Shown one piece after another: positions 15,863 to 24,326 of a stretch of 64,000 bases of DNA. Position numbers and translations under genes: made by a program. The stretch covers positions 1 through 64,000 of the forward strand of contig MEPO01000010.1 in the NCBI GenBank assembly GCA_001769805.1. The letters are read 5' to 3'. Numbering within the stretch: the first letter of the stretch is position 1; every line of letters starts with the position of its first letter. Under the pieces are notes generated by a model. The model saw nothing but the letters and a program-made list of their open reading frames with translations, was not told the DNA's origin and did not search any database. This stretch comes from Bdellovibrionales bacterium GWA1_52_35. Its GTDB lineage: Bacteria > Bdellovibrionota > UBA1018.

Positions 15863-17692
15863 TCAGGCTCTCCGGAGCGGCAGTTCGCAGACGAAAAGAG
15901 TGCCTTTGCCTGGCTCGCTCTCAACTCGGATCGAGCCGCCATGCGCTTCCACTATTTGGCGAACAATGTAGAGTCCCAGGCCGAGTCCACTGATCTTGTT
16001 GCCGGTCACGGCTCTTTCAAACCGATCAAAAATGTTAGCCTGAAGGTTTTTCGGAATACCGATCCCATAATCCCTGACGCTGAACCTTGCCAGATCGGAG
16101 GCCTCGATTTTTTCGATTGCTATTTCGATCGGCCCGCCTCCTCCGTATTTGATCGCATTAGAGAGCAGGTTGTTAAAAATTTGACTGATCCGGCTGTGGT
16201 CCCAGTAGCCCACGATCAGCTCGGGAGCGTCGAGAGTGATGCGGCTTCCGATGTTAGAGGCTGATTCCCTAAAGGCTTCTATTGACTCTTGCGCGGACTC
16301 GCAGAGGTTAAATGAAGTCTTCTCGAGAAATAAATTTCCTGATCTGATGCGAGTCACATCCAGGAGCTCATTCAATAGCGCGGTGATCCGTTTCACTTGC
16401 CCTATGGGCTGGACCAGGAGCGCACCCTTTGGGTCGCTGCCTTTTTCAAGTTTTTTCTGTGTGAGTTGCAGTTGCAGAATTAATGCCGTGAGAGGAGTCT
16501 TTAACTCATGGGAGGCGATCGAAAGGAACTCATCGCGAATTTCAATCGCGGCCCTCAGGTCGTTTTCCAGTTTTTTGCGCATCGTGATGTCACGGACATT
16601 AGCCAGGATGAGGTCCCGTCCCTTGAGCCGGACTTTTCGCAGAAATACTTCAACGTTAAATGCCTCTCCGGAGTGGGGCCGCCTGGCTATCCATTGAAAA
16701 AGCTGGGACTCGCCGCGAACTGCCTTCGCCCAAATGGCCGGAAGCTGATCCGTCGAGTTCTCCGGACTCGAGTAGTCCCGCGAAATGGAAAACCGGGTCG
16801 CCTCTTCCCGGGATACTTGATAGAGTTTCGGCATTTGCTCGTTTACTTCAAGAATGGTCCCGTCAAGATCGTGCATGAAGATAGCATCATGAACATTGTC
16901 AAAAATCGTCTTCCATCGCTGATTGGCTTCCGAGAGATCGCGAAACAGCAGGTTGTAAGGCTCGCGGATTCCGGTTTCGAGGATTCCCTTGTATAAGCAA
17001 TAAAAGCCCGCAGTCATGAAAACGTGCCCGAGTGCATTGGCAAAATCGTAAACACCAAAATACGAAGTGAATGCGAGTTCGGATACAACCATCAGCAATA
17101 TGGAAGCGATCAACAGCCCTAGTACCTTCTTGTCGAATTCTGCTTTGTGGCGTATCAGGGCGCCTAGGCCTATGAGGAAGAGAGCTGATATCAGGTACTC
17201 GCTCCAGATTTTAAATGGAGTTAGCCCCGTGCCTTCGATGTAACAGGTCGGGAAATCTCCGCGAAAGATCAGTACGATCAGGATGATCGCGCAGAACATC
17301 CAGAAGGCGGCGAGCGGACCTGCGGGGATTTTATGCTTCAACACGAAGGGCGCGATCAGAAAAGCGCTTGCCAGGATGTAGCGCGATGCTATCCAAAAGG
17401 AAGTGGGGAGGTTTGCATCATAATCCGGAAAAAGCGAATAGCCTTTGTAGGAAAAGAAATGCAGCAGCTCGATCAGTCCGACTGGGGCGAGAGCCGTACC
17501 GATCACGATCAGGTAGCTGTTTTCAAACTGCCGCGAGTTCCACGCAAAAAGAAAAGCCGCGAAGATGATGATCAGGCAAAAAATTTCCACGATGCTGTGG
17601 AACAATAAGAAGTTAACACGGCTCAAGACCAGCAAGCAGGCACTCAGTATTCCAAGCAAAGACCATGAGACCCAACTTTTTTGTAAATTCAT
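15863..17692 (-). CDS. MASE3-PAS histidine kinase
   Basis: 609 residues. The N-terminal ~245 residues hold seven or so membrane segments of the MASE3 type (SIVEIFCLIIIFAAFLFAW; DYDANLPTSFWIASRYILAS). Then a PAS domain (WKTIFDNVHDAIFMHDLDGTILEVN), HisKA with FLSIASHELKTPLTALILQ, and an ATPase domain with NNLLSNAIKYGGG (N), VRDYGIGIPKN (G1) and SGLGLGLYIVRQIVEAHGG (G2). All catalytic boxes are intact. No response regulator is nearby, so its partner must be elsewhere. It lies upstream of the soluble kinase on the same strand. Confidence 0.9.
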   Translation of the reverse strand: MNLQKSWVSWSLLGILSACLLVLSRVNFLLFHSIVEIFCLIIIFAAFLFAWNSRQFENSYLIVIGTALAPVGLIELLHFFSYKGYSLFPDYDANLPTSFWIASRYILASAFLIAPFVLKHKIPAGPLAAFWMFCAIILIVLIFRGDFPTCYIEGTGLTPFKIWSEYLISALFLIGLGALIRHKAEFDKKVLGLLIASILLMVVSELAFTSYFGVYDFANALGHVFMTAGFYCLYKGILETGIREPYNLLFRDLSEANQRWKTIFDNVHDAIFMHDLDGTILEVNEQMPKLYQVSREEATRFSISRDYSSPENSTDQLPAIWAKAVRGESQLFQWIARRPHSGEAFNVEVFLRKVRLKGRDLILANVRDITMRKKLENDLRAAIEIRDEFLSIASHELKTPLTALILQLQLTQKKLEKGSDPKGALLVQPIGQVKRITALLNELLDVTRIRSGNLFLEKTSFNLCESAQESIEAFRESASNIGSRITLDAPELIVGYWDHSRISQIFNNLLSNAIKYGGGGPIEIAIEKIEASDLARFSVRDYGIGIPKNLQANIFDRFERAVTGNKISGLGLGLYIVRQIVEAHGGSIRVESEPGKGTLFVCELPLRRA

Positions 17693-17795
17693 ATCTCTTT
17701 AGGGTGCCGTAGTCCCGGAGTAAACTCAAATAATGAATATTCTGGGTGATAATTGCTTCATTGGCGACGGTTAATTCATTTGAGGTGCCACCTGG

Positions 17796-17823
17796 CTTGA
17801 CAAGAAAACGGTCGGAACCATTG
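17796..17823 (+). promoter_or_regulatory. Sigma32-like heat-shock promoter
   Basis: CTTGACA, 14 bases, then ACCATTG, about 90 bases before the zinc-ribbon gene at 17915. The same spacing and a near-identical layout (CTTGACA-N14-CCCATTT) occurs before Hsp20 at 18138. The pairing of two such sites supports a shared heat-shock regulon. Confidence 0.5.
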
Positions 17824-17914
17824 TTTAAATACCAGCTGGGCAATGGCTGGATGCAGAAAATGTTTTTTCCGAATCCGTAGGGAGGTCGGACTTTTAAAAG
17901 AAGGGAGAAAACAA

Positions 17915-18121
17915 ATGGCAAGAACCAAGGAATTTTCAGCACCCCGGACTCGCTTCCGACAGGGTGCAAAAACAAGACGCTGCAATCTTTGCGCGGAAGA
18001 GTTTCCTGTCCGCTCCGTTTTTGATCGGTACTGTCAAAAATGCCGGGAGCAGAATGAACTCTTCAAATTCAGCGATTGGCTTCCTGAATTGAACGAACAG
18101 CTCGTGGGTCGCTTGACGTAA
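17915..18121 (+). CDS. Small zinc-ribbon protein
   Basis: 68 residues. A basic N-terminus (RTKEFSAPRTRFRQGAKTRR) leads into CNLCAEEFPVRSVFDRYCQKC, a treble-clef/zinc-ribbon with two CxxC pairs, then a short acidic tail. The start at 17915 is chosen over an upstream Met because GGGAG lies seven bases before it. It shares a candidate sigma32 promoter with nothing else and sits 98 bases before hsp20. Possibly a nucleic-acid or ribosome binder in heat shock; no family is named. Confidence 0.65.
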   Translation: MARTKEFSAPRTRFRQGAKTRRCNLCAEEFPVRSVFDRYCQKCREQNELFKFSDWLPELNEQLVGRLT

Positions 18122-18137
18122 ATCCGGTGACCCCGTA

Positions 18138-18165
18138 CTTGACAGCAGAAAAATATCACCCATTT
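18138..18165 (+). promoter_or_regulatory. Sigma32-like promoter of hsp20
   Basis: CTTGACA (18138-18144), 14 bases, then CCCATTT (18159-18165), close to the sigma32 consensus CTTGAAA-N11-15-CCCCATNT. The leader of about 50 bases ends in AAAGGAGG before the ATG at 18220. Confidence 0.65.
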
Positions 18166-18219
18166 TTTTAAACAGAGGCACGCGAGAGCCCAAAACAATA
18201 AATAAAGGAGGAATTCGTT

Positions 18220-18681
18220 ATGAACAGTTTATTTGTCACCCAATTCGGAATGGATCAGCTCCTGGAAAGGAACTGGCAGCCGGCCTGCGATCTTGAAGAG
18301 AGCAGGGATCATTATTTGATGACTCTTGAATTGCCGGGCATCCCCAAAGAACAGATCAGGATCGAGTGCGCTGATAACCAGATTATGATTTCCGGTGAGC
18401 GCAATCGGGATTCCAGCGCGGCCGATGGCAGCTTGCAGTATTTTGAGCGACGCTACGGAAAGTTTCAGCGCAGCGTTGCTCTTCCTTCGGGAGTGAATGC
18501 TGATCGAATCGAGGCAAATTATCAGGATGGCGTTTTGCGTCTTTATATTCCCAAGCCGGAGTCCGCCAAACCCCGGCAGATCAAGATCAATCAACCGAGT
18601 GGGGGCGGTTTTTTTGAAAAATTTCTAGGCGCATCCCATGCCTGTGAAGCGAAAGCGGAAGGACCTGCTTACCCGGCTTGA
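18220..18681 (+). CDS. Small heat-shock protein Hsp20
   Basis: 153 residues. The alpha-crystallin domain is clear: DHYLMTLELPGIPKEQIRIE, an inner ISGER strand, RYGKFQRSVALPSGVNADRIEANYQDGVLRLYIPK, and the closing I-x-I strand KIKIN. It binds unfolding proteins in the cytoplasm without ATP. A strong AAAGGAGG ribosome site precedes it, and a sigma32-like promoter lies just upstream. The C-terminal ~25 residues (FFEKFLGASHACEAK) are not typical of the family. The next gene, a secreted protein, starts 21 bases later. Confidence 0.92.
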   Translation: MNSLFVTQFGMDQLLERNWQPACDLEESRDHYLMTLELPGIPKEQIRIECADNQIMISGERNRDSSAADGSLQYFERRYGKFQRSVALPSGVNADRIEANYQDGVLRLYIPKPESAKPRQIKINQPSGGGFFEKFLGASHACEAKAEGPAYPA

Positions 18682-18702
18682 AACGATACGAAAGGGACTT
18701 TC

Positions 18703-19125
18703 ATGAAACTGAAAACACTTGCCGTTTTATCGGGTCTGCTTGGGATTGTCGCCGTTTCTCAAGTTGCCTTAGGCGCGGAAGATCTTTCAGGCGACGGAAC
18801 CTGGACTAAAGTACGCGTGGAGCCTGTTGAGGCGAGAATTAATCCGGTCTACGACGAAAATGAGCCGGTGCGGATTGAGTTGGCTGAGCTGTTCCCCAAT
18901 TTCTGCTATCGGCCCGCTCCCGTGGAGACCCGGGTTGAAATCGAGACGGGACGTATTGTGCTCACAGATTTCGCTTTCGTCCGGAACGGGGATTTCTGCA
19001 CGATGGCAGTCAGGCCCCACTCTCGATCTGTGGAAGTCGGTGTTCTCCCCGAGGGGCGTTATGAACTCTGGTTGGCTGATGAATCTGGAGCGGAAGGGAA
19101 AATCGGCGAGTTTCAGGTCCAATAG
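18703..19125 (+). CDS. Periplasmic protein, unknown
   Basis: 140 residues with a signal peptide cleaved around ALGAED. The mature part looks like a beta-sandwich with two cysteines (FPNFCYRP, GDFCTMAV), probably disulphide-bonded. The gene lies 21 bases after hsp20, has GGGACTTTC-like weak ribosome sequence, and precedes terC by 44 bases. It may be carried on the hsp20 transcript. No family is recognised. Confidence 0.6.
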   Translation: MKLKTLAVLSGLLGIVAVSQVALGAEDLSGDGTWTKVRVEPVEARINPVYDENEPVRIELAELFPNFCYRPAPVETRVEIETGRIVLTDFAFVRNGDFCTMAVRPHSRSVEVGVLPEGRYELWLADESGAEGKIGEFQVQ

Positions 19126-19169
19126 TCGTTTGTGTTGAATTTGCGAAGTAAACGTTCCATAGTATTTCT

Positions 19170-19907
19170 ATGGAATTGCTGACGAATCCCGAGGCGTGGA
19201 TTGCGCTTTTAACCTTGACTGCTTTAGAAATCGTCCTGGGTATTGATAACATTATTTTTATCTCGATTCTGGTTGGCAAACTTCCGTCTCAGGAGAGGAA
19301 TGCAGCGCGTAAAATCGGTCTGACGCTGGCCATGGTGACCAGAATTCTGCTTCTGTTTTCGCTGACCTGGATGATGCGTCTGACTTCGCCGCTATTCACG
19401 GCTTTGAACCAGGAGATTTCCGGAAGAGATCTGATCCTGCTTCTCGGCGGGCTTTTCCTCCTCTGGAAAAGTACCATGGAAATCCACGGCTCTCTTGAAG
19501 GAGAAGCTGCTGTCGAGAAGTCCAAGAGCGCCAAAGGCAAATTTGGATCTGTTCTTTTTCAGATCGCTATTCTGGATCTCGTCTTTTCACTGGACTCAGT
19601 CATTACCGCGGTCGGCATGGCCCAGCAGATCGAAGTCATGGTCGCGGCCGTGGTTATTGCTGTCGGAGTGATGATGTTCGCTTCGCGTGCAATTGCCGAG
19701 TTCGTGGATCGGCACCCCACGATCAAGGTTCTCGCCCTGGCCTTCCTTGTCATGATCGGAGTGACTCTCATTGCCGAAGGGCTTGGCTTCCATATTCCGA
19801 AGGGCTACGTATATTTTGCCATGGCTTTTTCCGTGAGTGTGGAGATGATAAATATCCGGACCCGCAAAAAGGTGGCCCCAGTCAAGTTGTATAAGACAGC
19901 TTATTAA
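19170..19907 (+). CDS. TerC-family membrane protein
   Basis: 245 residues, seven predicted transmembrane segments. Two hallmark acidic motifs are present: LEIVLGIDNIIFISILVG in the first helix and LDLVFSLDSVITAVGMA in the middle, the TerC metal-binding aspartates. The family exports Mn2+ or protects from metal and tellurite stress in the inner membrane. The C-terminal AMAFSVSVEMINIR motif is also typical. It precedes the lytic transglycosylase by 17 bases. Intact; substrate is inferred from family only. Confidence 0.9.
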   Translation: MELLTNPEAWIALLTLTALEIVLGIDNIIFISILVGKLPSQERNAARKIGLTLAMVTRILLLFSLTWMMRLTSPLFTALNQEISGRDLILLLGGLFLLWKSTMEIHGSLEGEAAVEKSKSAKGKFGSVLFQIAILDLVFSLDSVITAVGMAQQIEVMVAAVVIAVGVMMFASRAIAEFVDRHPTIKVLALAFLVMIGVTLIAEGLGFHIPKGYVYFAMAFSVSVEMINIRTRKKVAPVKLYKTAY

Positions 19908-19924
19908 CTTACATTTATCCAAGG

Positions 19925-21121
19925 ATGGATTTTAGAAACATGAAGTTTCAATACCAAATTATCAATCTGATTTTAACCACTAGCGCACTGCTGCTCATCG
20001 CGGGTTGCGCGACTACGCGTGTGCAACCTCAAGCGGCCAGTCCGGAGGTGGCGGTAAGCGAACCAACCCGTGACTTGCTTCAGGAGATCCTCGCCGCCGA
20101 CCTGGAAGTGGAACCGGATCCGCACTCGCGGGTGCCGATTGAAATCAATGCCGATGTCCAGAAGTGGATTACCTATTTTACGGTGAAAGATCAGGCTCGT
20201 TTCCGGACTTTTCTGGAACGTGGTGCGTATTATAAAGAGCTGGTCCAGAACATCCTCAAAGAGCAGGGTGTTCCTCGCGAAATGTACTATCTGGCGATGA
20301 TCGAGAGCGGTTATGTCACCCATGCCCGTTCCAGTCAGCAGGCCGTGGGCGCATGGCAGTTCATCCGGGCAACGGGCCGAAGGTATGGGTTGAAAAATAA
20401 TCCTTATCTCGATGAGCGACGCGATATCGTCCGTTCGACGCATGCCGCAGCCAGATATTTAAAGGATCTGCATAAGGAGTTCGGGTCCTGGTACCTTGCC
20501 ATTGCCGGCTACAATGCAGGCGAGGGGCGAATCCGGCGGGCGATTCGCAAAGGCCAAACTCATGATTTCTGGATTCTTGTGAGCAAGAAAGTTCTTCCCC
20601 GGGAAACCATGAATTATGTCCCGAAGTTCCTGGCAGCCATTATTATCGGCAGAAACAGTGAAAAATTCGGTTTTACAGGGTTGACCGCTGGCAAGTTTCC
20701 GGAAGTGCACAAGCTTGACATTCCAGCCGCCACTCATCTGAAGGAAATCGCCCAGCGGGCGGATATCAACTATGAAGACCTCAGGAGCATTAATCCTCAT
20801 CTGCTGCGGCAGGTGACGCCGAGAAATACTTCTCATTATCCAATCTGGGTTCCCAAGGAAAAAGTGAAACTGGTTGCTCAGCAAAGAAAATATTTTACCC
20901 GCCACATCGAAGCATCAAAACCTGCCGCTCGTCGCCAGTCTTCAGTAAAGAGCAGAGCTTCCACTCACCGGGTGAGTCGAGGCGATACACTGATTTCAAT
21001 TGCACGACGATACCGAATGTCCGTCGCACGTTTAAAAAAGTTGAATGGCCTGAATACGAACCGGATTTTCAGGAATCAAAAGCTGGCACTTCTTGGAAGA
21101 GCGGAAAAGAAAACTCTCTAG
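19925..21121 (+). CDS. Lipoprotein lytic transglycosylase with LysM (MltD-like)
   Basis: About 395 residues. Lipobox LLIAGC anchors it in a membrane. The SLT domain carries MYYLAMIESGYVTHARSS (catalytic Glu), QAVGAWQFIRATGRRYGL and YLAIAGYNAGEGRIRRAI. Two LysM-type regions follow, an incomplete one (AAT..LKEIAQRADINYEDLRSINP) and a clear C-terminal one (RVSRGDTLISIARRYRM). MltD-like enzymes cleave peptidoglycan in the periplasm. Start is uncertain between 19925 (AAGG just upstream) and the Met at 19940. The end overlaps the next, opposite-strand gene by 53 bases. Confidence 0.88.
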   Translation: MDFRNMKFQYQIINLILTTSALLLIAGCATTRVQPQAASPEVAVSEPTRDLLQEILAADLEVEPDPHSRVPIEINADVQKWITYFTVKDQARFRTFLERGAYYKELVQNILKEQGVPREMYYLAMIESGYVTHARSSQQAVGAWQFIRATGRRYGLKNNPYLDERRDIVRSTHAAARYLKDLHKEFGSWYLAIAGYNAGEGRIRRAIRKGQTHDFWILVSKKVLPRETMNYVPKFLAAIIIGRNSEKFGFTGLTAGKFPEVHKLDIPAATHLKEIAQRADINYEDLRSINPHLLRQVTPRNTSHYPIWVPKEKVKLVAQQRKYFTRHIEASKPAARRQSSVKSRASTHRVSRGDTLISIARRYRMSVARLKKLNGLNTNRIFRNQKLALLGRAEKKTL

Positions 21122-21407
21122 AGCTTCTTTTTCCCGCAGTTGTACTGCGCAAGTGCTTCAAGGCAAGTGTCATCGCATCCTGGATTGTTTTGCCGGTATC
21201 CTGACTTTGCAGCTCCTGTGATCCGGTCTGGATCAGAATCGAGCACTGATAGGAGCTATCGAGTTCCTCGATTTCGAGCAGGTACTGCCATTCTGAGCCG
21301 CGGTACCGCCAGCCCTGTTCGCGGGCGATCCATTTCTCAATCCTCCGCTCAAGCTGGCGTGCCAAAGCGCGAGATCCTTTGAACCCATAAAACCTGACTT
21401 CATTCAT
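21069..21407 (-). CDS. Small basic protein, HPF-like fold possible
   Basis: 112 residues. AAGGAGG lies six bases before the ATG at 21407, so this start is preferred over 21518. The region EWQYLLEIEELDSSYQCSILIQTGS followed by GKTIQDAMTLALKHLRS could be the beta-alpha pattern of ribosome hibernation factors (HPF/sigma54 modulation), but this is a guess and the conserved basic residues are unclear. Convergent overlap of 53 bases with the transglycosylase end is likely coding on both strands. Function unknown. Confidence 0.5.
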   Translation of the reverse strand: MNEVRFYGFKGSRALARQLERRIEKWIAREQGWRYRGSEWQYLLEIEELDSSYQCSILIQTGSQELQSQDTGKTIQDAMTLALKHLRSTTAGKRSSREFSFPLFQEVPAFDS

Positions 21408-21517
21408 AGAGGCCTCCTTTCTTTGAACGGTTCCAGATTCTGATGATCTGGATATATGAAAGGTGGTTTCAGTAAGAACCCTGTCAAGTCGGGTGGGGTG
21501 GAACTTTAATTCGTTCA

Positions 21518-22279
21518 CTAAAATTCAAAACCAACCGAGGCAGTCGCGTAGTGGAACAAGGCAAAAGTGAAGACCGTCTTATTATCCGCTCCGCCTTCAA
21601 GTATCCGGTACCCGAGCGCGGCACTCAGGCCTCGCACGGAGAAGTTCTTACGCAGCGCAAGACGCAGGTCTTCGGCTCTTCCTTGCGGGGCTGCCAAGGC
21701 GTCGAATTCAAGTTCGGCCTGCCAGTCGGTATTGAAATGATAAGCAGCCGCGCAGTAGAGGAGGGGAACAAAACCCAGATTCGCTTTCTCCTGGAAAGCG
21801 GAGCCCTGCCTCAGGCTGATTTTAGCATCCCGGACTTTTGCCGTTAGGCCCGCGAAAAGTGTCCAGTCATCATTCTGAATGAACCGGTAGCGATAGGTCA
21901 GGCGATAGGAGTTGAATTTGAAGATGGTTTCGATGGGCTCAGTCGTATTGAAAGAGCTTCCCTGAAAGCTGACGGGACTCAGGAGTGTTCCGGAATCCTG
22001 AATGGTCAGCGGCGCAAAAACTCCACGCAGCTGCGAGCGCTCTGAAAGCGGGTAACTCGCCTCCAGGCGAAAACCGGCAGTGGATGATTTGAGAATCTCC
22101 CGGAGCGAGAAACGGGTCCCAGTATCACCCGGAATTGCCGCGTCGTTTCTTCCCTGCCATAATACCTGGCCTTCGAGCTCCACTGAGCTTTGCTCCGCAT
22201 TTGCGGGCATAACGGAGGCCTCTGCCAGACCTGTAGTAAAACTCACAGCGAGAAGGAACAGAAGAATGATGGTTTTCAT
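21518..22279 (-). CDS. Outer-membrane beta-barrel protein
   Basis: 253 residues with a signal peptide ending GLAEAS. The body is a run of amphipathic strands with alternating aromatic residues (LTYRYRFIQNDDWTLFAGLTAKV; FVPLLYCAAAYHFNTDWQAELEFDALAA), ending in aromatic GFEF as required for BAM recognition. Length suggests 8-10 strands. A good ribosome site (GAGGTGATCC) precedes the ATG. It stands upstream of, and in the same direction as, the small protein at 21069-21407. Pore or structural role unknown. Confidence 0.75.
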   Translation of the reverse strand: MKTIILLFLLAVSFTTGLAEASVMPANAEQSSVELEGQVLWQGRNDAAIPGDTGTRFSLREILKSSTAGFRLEASYPLSERSQLRGVFAPLTIQDSGTLLSPVSFQGSSFNTTEPIETIFKFNSYRLTYRYRFIQNDDWTLFAGLTAKVRDAKISLRQGSAFQEKANLGFVPLLYCAAAYHFNTDWQAELEFDALAAPQGRAEDLRLALRKNFSVRGLSAALGYRILEGGADNKTVFTFALFHYATASVGFEF

Positions 22280-22336
22280 GGATCACCTCGTGGTCTGGAC
22301 AATAACATCTGGTGCCCCATACCGGGAGCGCAGTTT

Positions 22337-22366
22337 TTGACAACGACGCAGACTTTGACATACGAT
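22337..22366 (+). promoter_or_regulatory. Possible sigma70 promoter of the methyltransferase
   Basis: TTGACA (22337-22342), an 18-base spacer and TACGAT (22361-22366). The GTG start at 22398 has AAGGAG six bases upstream. Spacing is one base longer than ideal, so support is moderate. Confidence 0.4.
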
Positions 22367-22397
22367 GCCCCGCGGGTTGATAAAATAAGGAGTTCTC

Positions 22398-23006
22398 GTG
22401 TCCCATTCCCATAACGAAAAAGTTTTTGATCCGAAAAACGCAGCGCGTCTAGACTCCCCTGAGCGACAGGAAAGAATTCCGCCAGGAGCCATCATTGAAG
22501 CCGCGCAATTGGTTTCGGGGTATCGTGTTGCAGATATCGGTTCCGGCACGGGTTACTTTTCCTTGGCGCTTCTGAATTCAAGCACACCCCCGGCTGCAAT
22601 TGAGGCGGTGGATTCGTCTTCTGAAATGAATTCATATTTCAAAAAGAGGCTTGAGGATCATCCGCTCGGAACACGAGTCAGTATCCATGTCGGTCATGGA
22701 GAAAAGCTTCCGCTTGGCAGTTCCTCTATTGATCTTCTGATCATGGGCAATGTCTTTCATGAGTTTGAAAGTCCTTCCGAAGCGCTGAGGGAGGCCACGC
22801 GGGTGCTTCGGTCCGAGGGGCGCATTCTCATTGTCGACTGGGCGATTCCTGCTGACCGGTCCCAACCGCTCGAGTTGGGCCCACCCTACGAACACCGTCG
22901 ATCTGAGCAGGAAGTGAAGCAGTCGCTGATTGAGGCGGGCTTCTCTGCTGTCCAGCTCCATGGGGGATTCAAAGATTCCTATGGAATCTCAGCAAGAAAG
23001 CCGTAA
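22398..23006 (+). CDS. Class I SAM-dependent methyltransferase
   Basis: 202 residues. Motif I is YRVADIGSGTGYFSLALLN, motif II-like IEAVDSSSEMNSYFK, and LLIMGNVFHEFESPSEALREATRVL is the usual post-motif segment. The fold is a UbiE/COQ5-type methyltransferase; the methyl acceptor is unknown. The GTG start is supported by AAGGAG six bases upstream. It is followed by a broken signalling-protein remnant at 23003-23125, so the 3' side has been rearranged. Divergent from the barrel gene. Confidence 0.85.
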   Translation: MSHSHNEKVFDPKNAARLDSPERQERIPPGAIIEAAQLVSGYRVADIGSGTGYFSLALLNSSTPPAAIEAVDSSSEMNSYFKKRLEDHPLGTRVSIHVGHGEKLPLGSSSIDLLIMGNVFHEFESPSEALREATRVLRSEGRILIVDWAIPADRSQPLELGPPYEHRRSEQEVKQSLIEAGFSAVQLHGGFKDSYGISARKP

Positions 23007-23125
23007 GAAGAATCTGCGATGATCAGGGCTACTGGCGTGAGGTGGAAAGTTATATTGAACAGCATACCGAGGCTGAGTTCTCACACGGTATCTGCAAAGA
23101 ATGCAGGAGCATACATCATCCCTGA
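23003..23125 (+). pseudogene. C-terminal remnant of a two-component protein
   Basis: A 40-residue frame reads RICDDQGYWREVESYIEQHT, then EAEFSHGICKECRS and a stop. This ending, with its GYW...YI..H...EFSHGICxxC pattern, is the well-known C-terminal tail of many PAS/response-regulator kinases and phosphatases. Here it has no start or upstream domain. It overlaps the methyltransferase stop by a few bases in a different frame, so the rest of that gene has been lost. Confidence 0.55.
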
Positions 23126-23204
23126 TTTTGCTAGGACGTAAACTGATTAACTTTATAATTCAGAATGTTGCTATCGGGCCTCTCTCTAATTACCATAGAG
23201 AGTA

Positions 23205-24317
23205 TTGGGAACTGCAAAATTGAAATGCGCAGGATTTTGGGGTTTGGTTTTTTTGCTCGGCTCGGCTGAAGTCAGCCATGCCGCAAAGAATGATTGCGTC
23301 GTCCCGCTCAAAAAGCTCATTGAGCCTCAATCACTTGTGCACCTCCGGCCTGGAATCCTTTTCAAAAACCCGATTGTAGATTTCGATTTCCCTGATCCGG
23401 GATTTCTCAAAGCCAGCGATGGTTACTATTATGCGTACGGAACCCAATCCGTTGTGAATGGCAAATTTGAGCATATCCAGCTCATCCGCTCCAAAGATCT
23501 CGTGAGCTGGCAACGCCTGCCCGATGCTTTGCCGGAACTGCCCGCTTGGGGAAACAAAAAGCCCAACACCTGGGCTCCGGACGTCGCTCAACGAGGCGGT
23601 AAATATCTGATGTACTATACGGCTGAGCATAACGAGACGAAGACCATGGCCTTGGCTGTTGCGGTTTCTGATTCTCCTGCTGGTCCCTTCAAAGACAGCG
23701 GTAAGCCCTTGTCCATCGGTACAGGATTCGAAGATATCGATCCTCATTATTTCGAAGATCCCGACACCAAACGTATTTATCTTTATTGGGGCTCCGGTTT
23801 CAAGCCGCTCAAAGGGCGGGAACTGGATGGAGATGGATTGAAATTCAAAGAGGGGAGTCTTTCCTCTGATCTGGTTTTTCCGAGAACCGATCTTCCCGAC
23901 GGTTACGAACGGCTTCAGGAAGCTCCCTGGGTCATCAAACGCAATGGCTGGTATTACATGTTTTACTCAGGTGATGATTGCTTTGATCTCTATGAGGTCA
24001 GGGTCGCCCGTGCCAAAAGTCCTTTGGGGCCTTTCGAAACTTTTGGTCAATCCACGGGCAAGACAAGCAGTGCCATTCTGCGGGCAGGCGGTCAGTGGAA
24101 AGCGCCAGGCCATAATGCGATTTTCACGGACGCGGCGGGCCAGGATTGGATTCTTTATCATGGAATCGACACCAACGCGGAAATCAATCCAGGTCAGCCT
24201 GGTACGAGGCGGCGGCCGCTGCTGATGGACCCGATCACTTATGTCGACGGCTGGCCACGCGTTCAGGACGATGTTCCGTCTACGGGTTTGATCAAGAAAC
24301 CGATCGTACAATTTTGA
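23205..24317 (+). CDS. Secreted GH43-family glycosidase
   Basis: 370 residues with a signal peptide (cleavage near SHAAK). The five-bladed beta-propeller core is seen: DFDFPDPGFLKASDGYYYAYGT with the catalytic Asp (general base), NTWAPDVAQRGGKYLMYYTA with the pKa-modulating Asp, and QEAPWVIKRNGWYYMFYSGDDC with the acid Glu. A C-terminal HNAIFTDAAGQDWILYHG segment completes the fold. GH43 enzymes cut arabinan or xylan side chains outside the cell. Start is a TTG at 23205 with GAGAG just upstream; an AAATTG a few codons later is an alternative. Monocistronic. Confidence 0.88.
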   Translation: MGTAKLKCAGFWGLVFLLGSAEVSHAAKNDCVVPLKKLIEPQSLVHLRPGILFKNPIVDFDFPDPGFLKASDGYYYAYGTQSVVNGKFEHIQLIRSKDLVSWQRLPDALPELPAWGNKKPNTWAPDVAQRGGKYLMYYTAEHNETKTMALAVAVSDSPAGPFKDSGKPLSIGTGFEDIDPHYFEDPDTKRIYLYWGSGFKPLKGRELDGDGLKFKEGSLSSDLVFPRTDLPDGYERLQEAPWVIKRNGWYYMFYSGDDCFDLYEVRVARAKSPLGPFETFGQSTGKTSSAILRAGGQWKAPGHNAIFTDAAGQDWILYHGIDTNAEINPGQPGTRRRPLLMDPITYVDGWPRVQDDVPSTGLIKKPIVQF

Positions 24318-24326
24318 ATACCTCGA

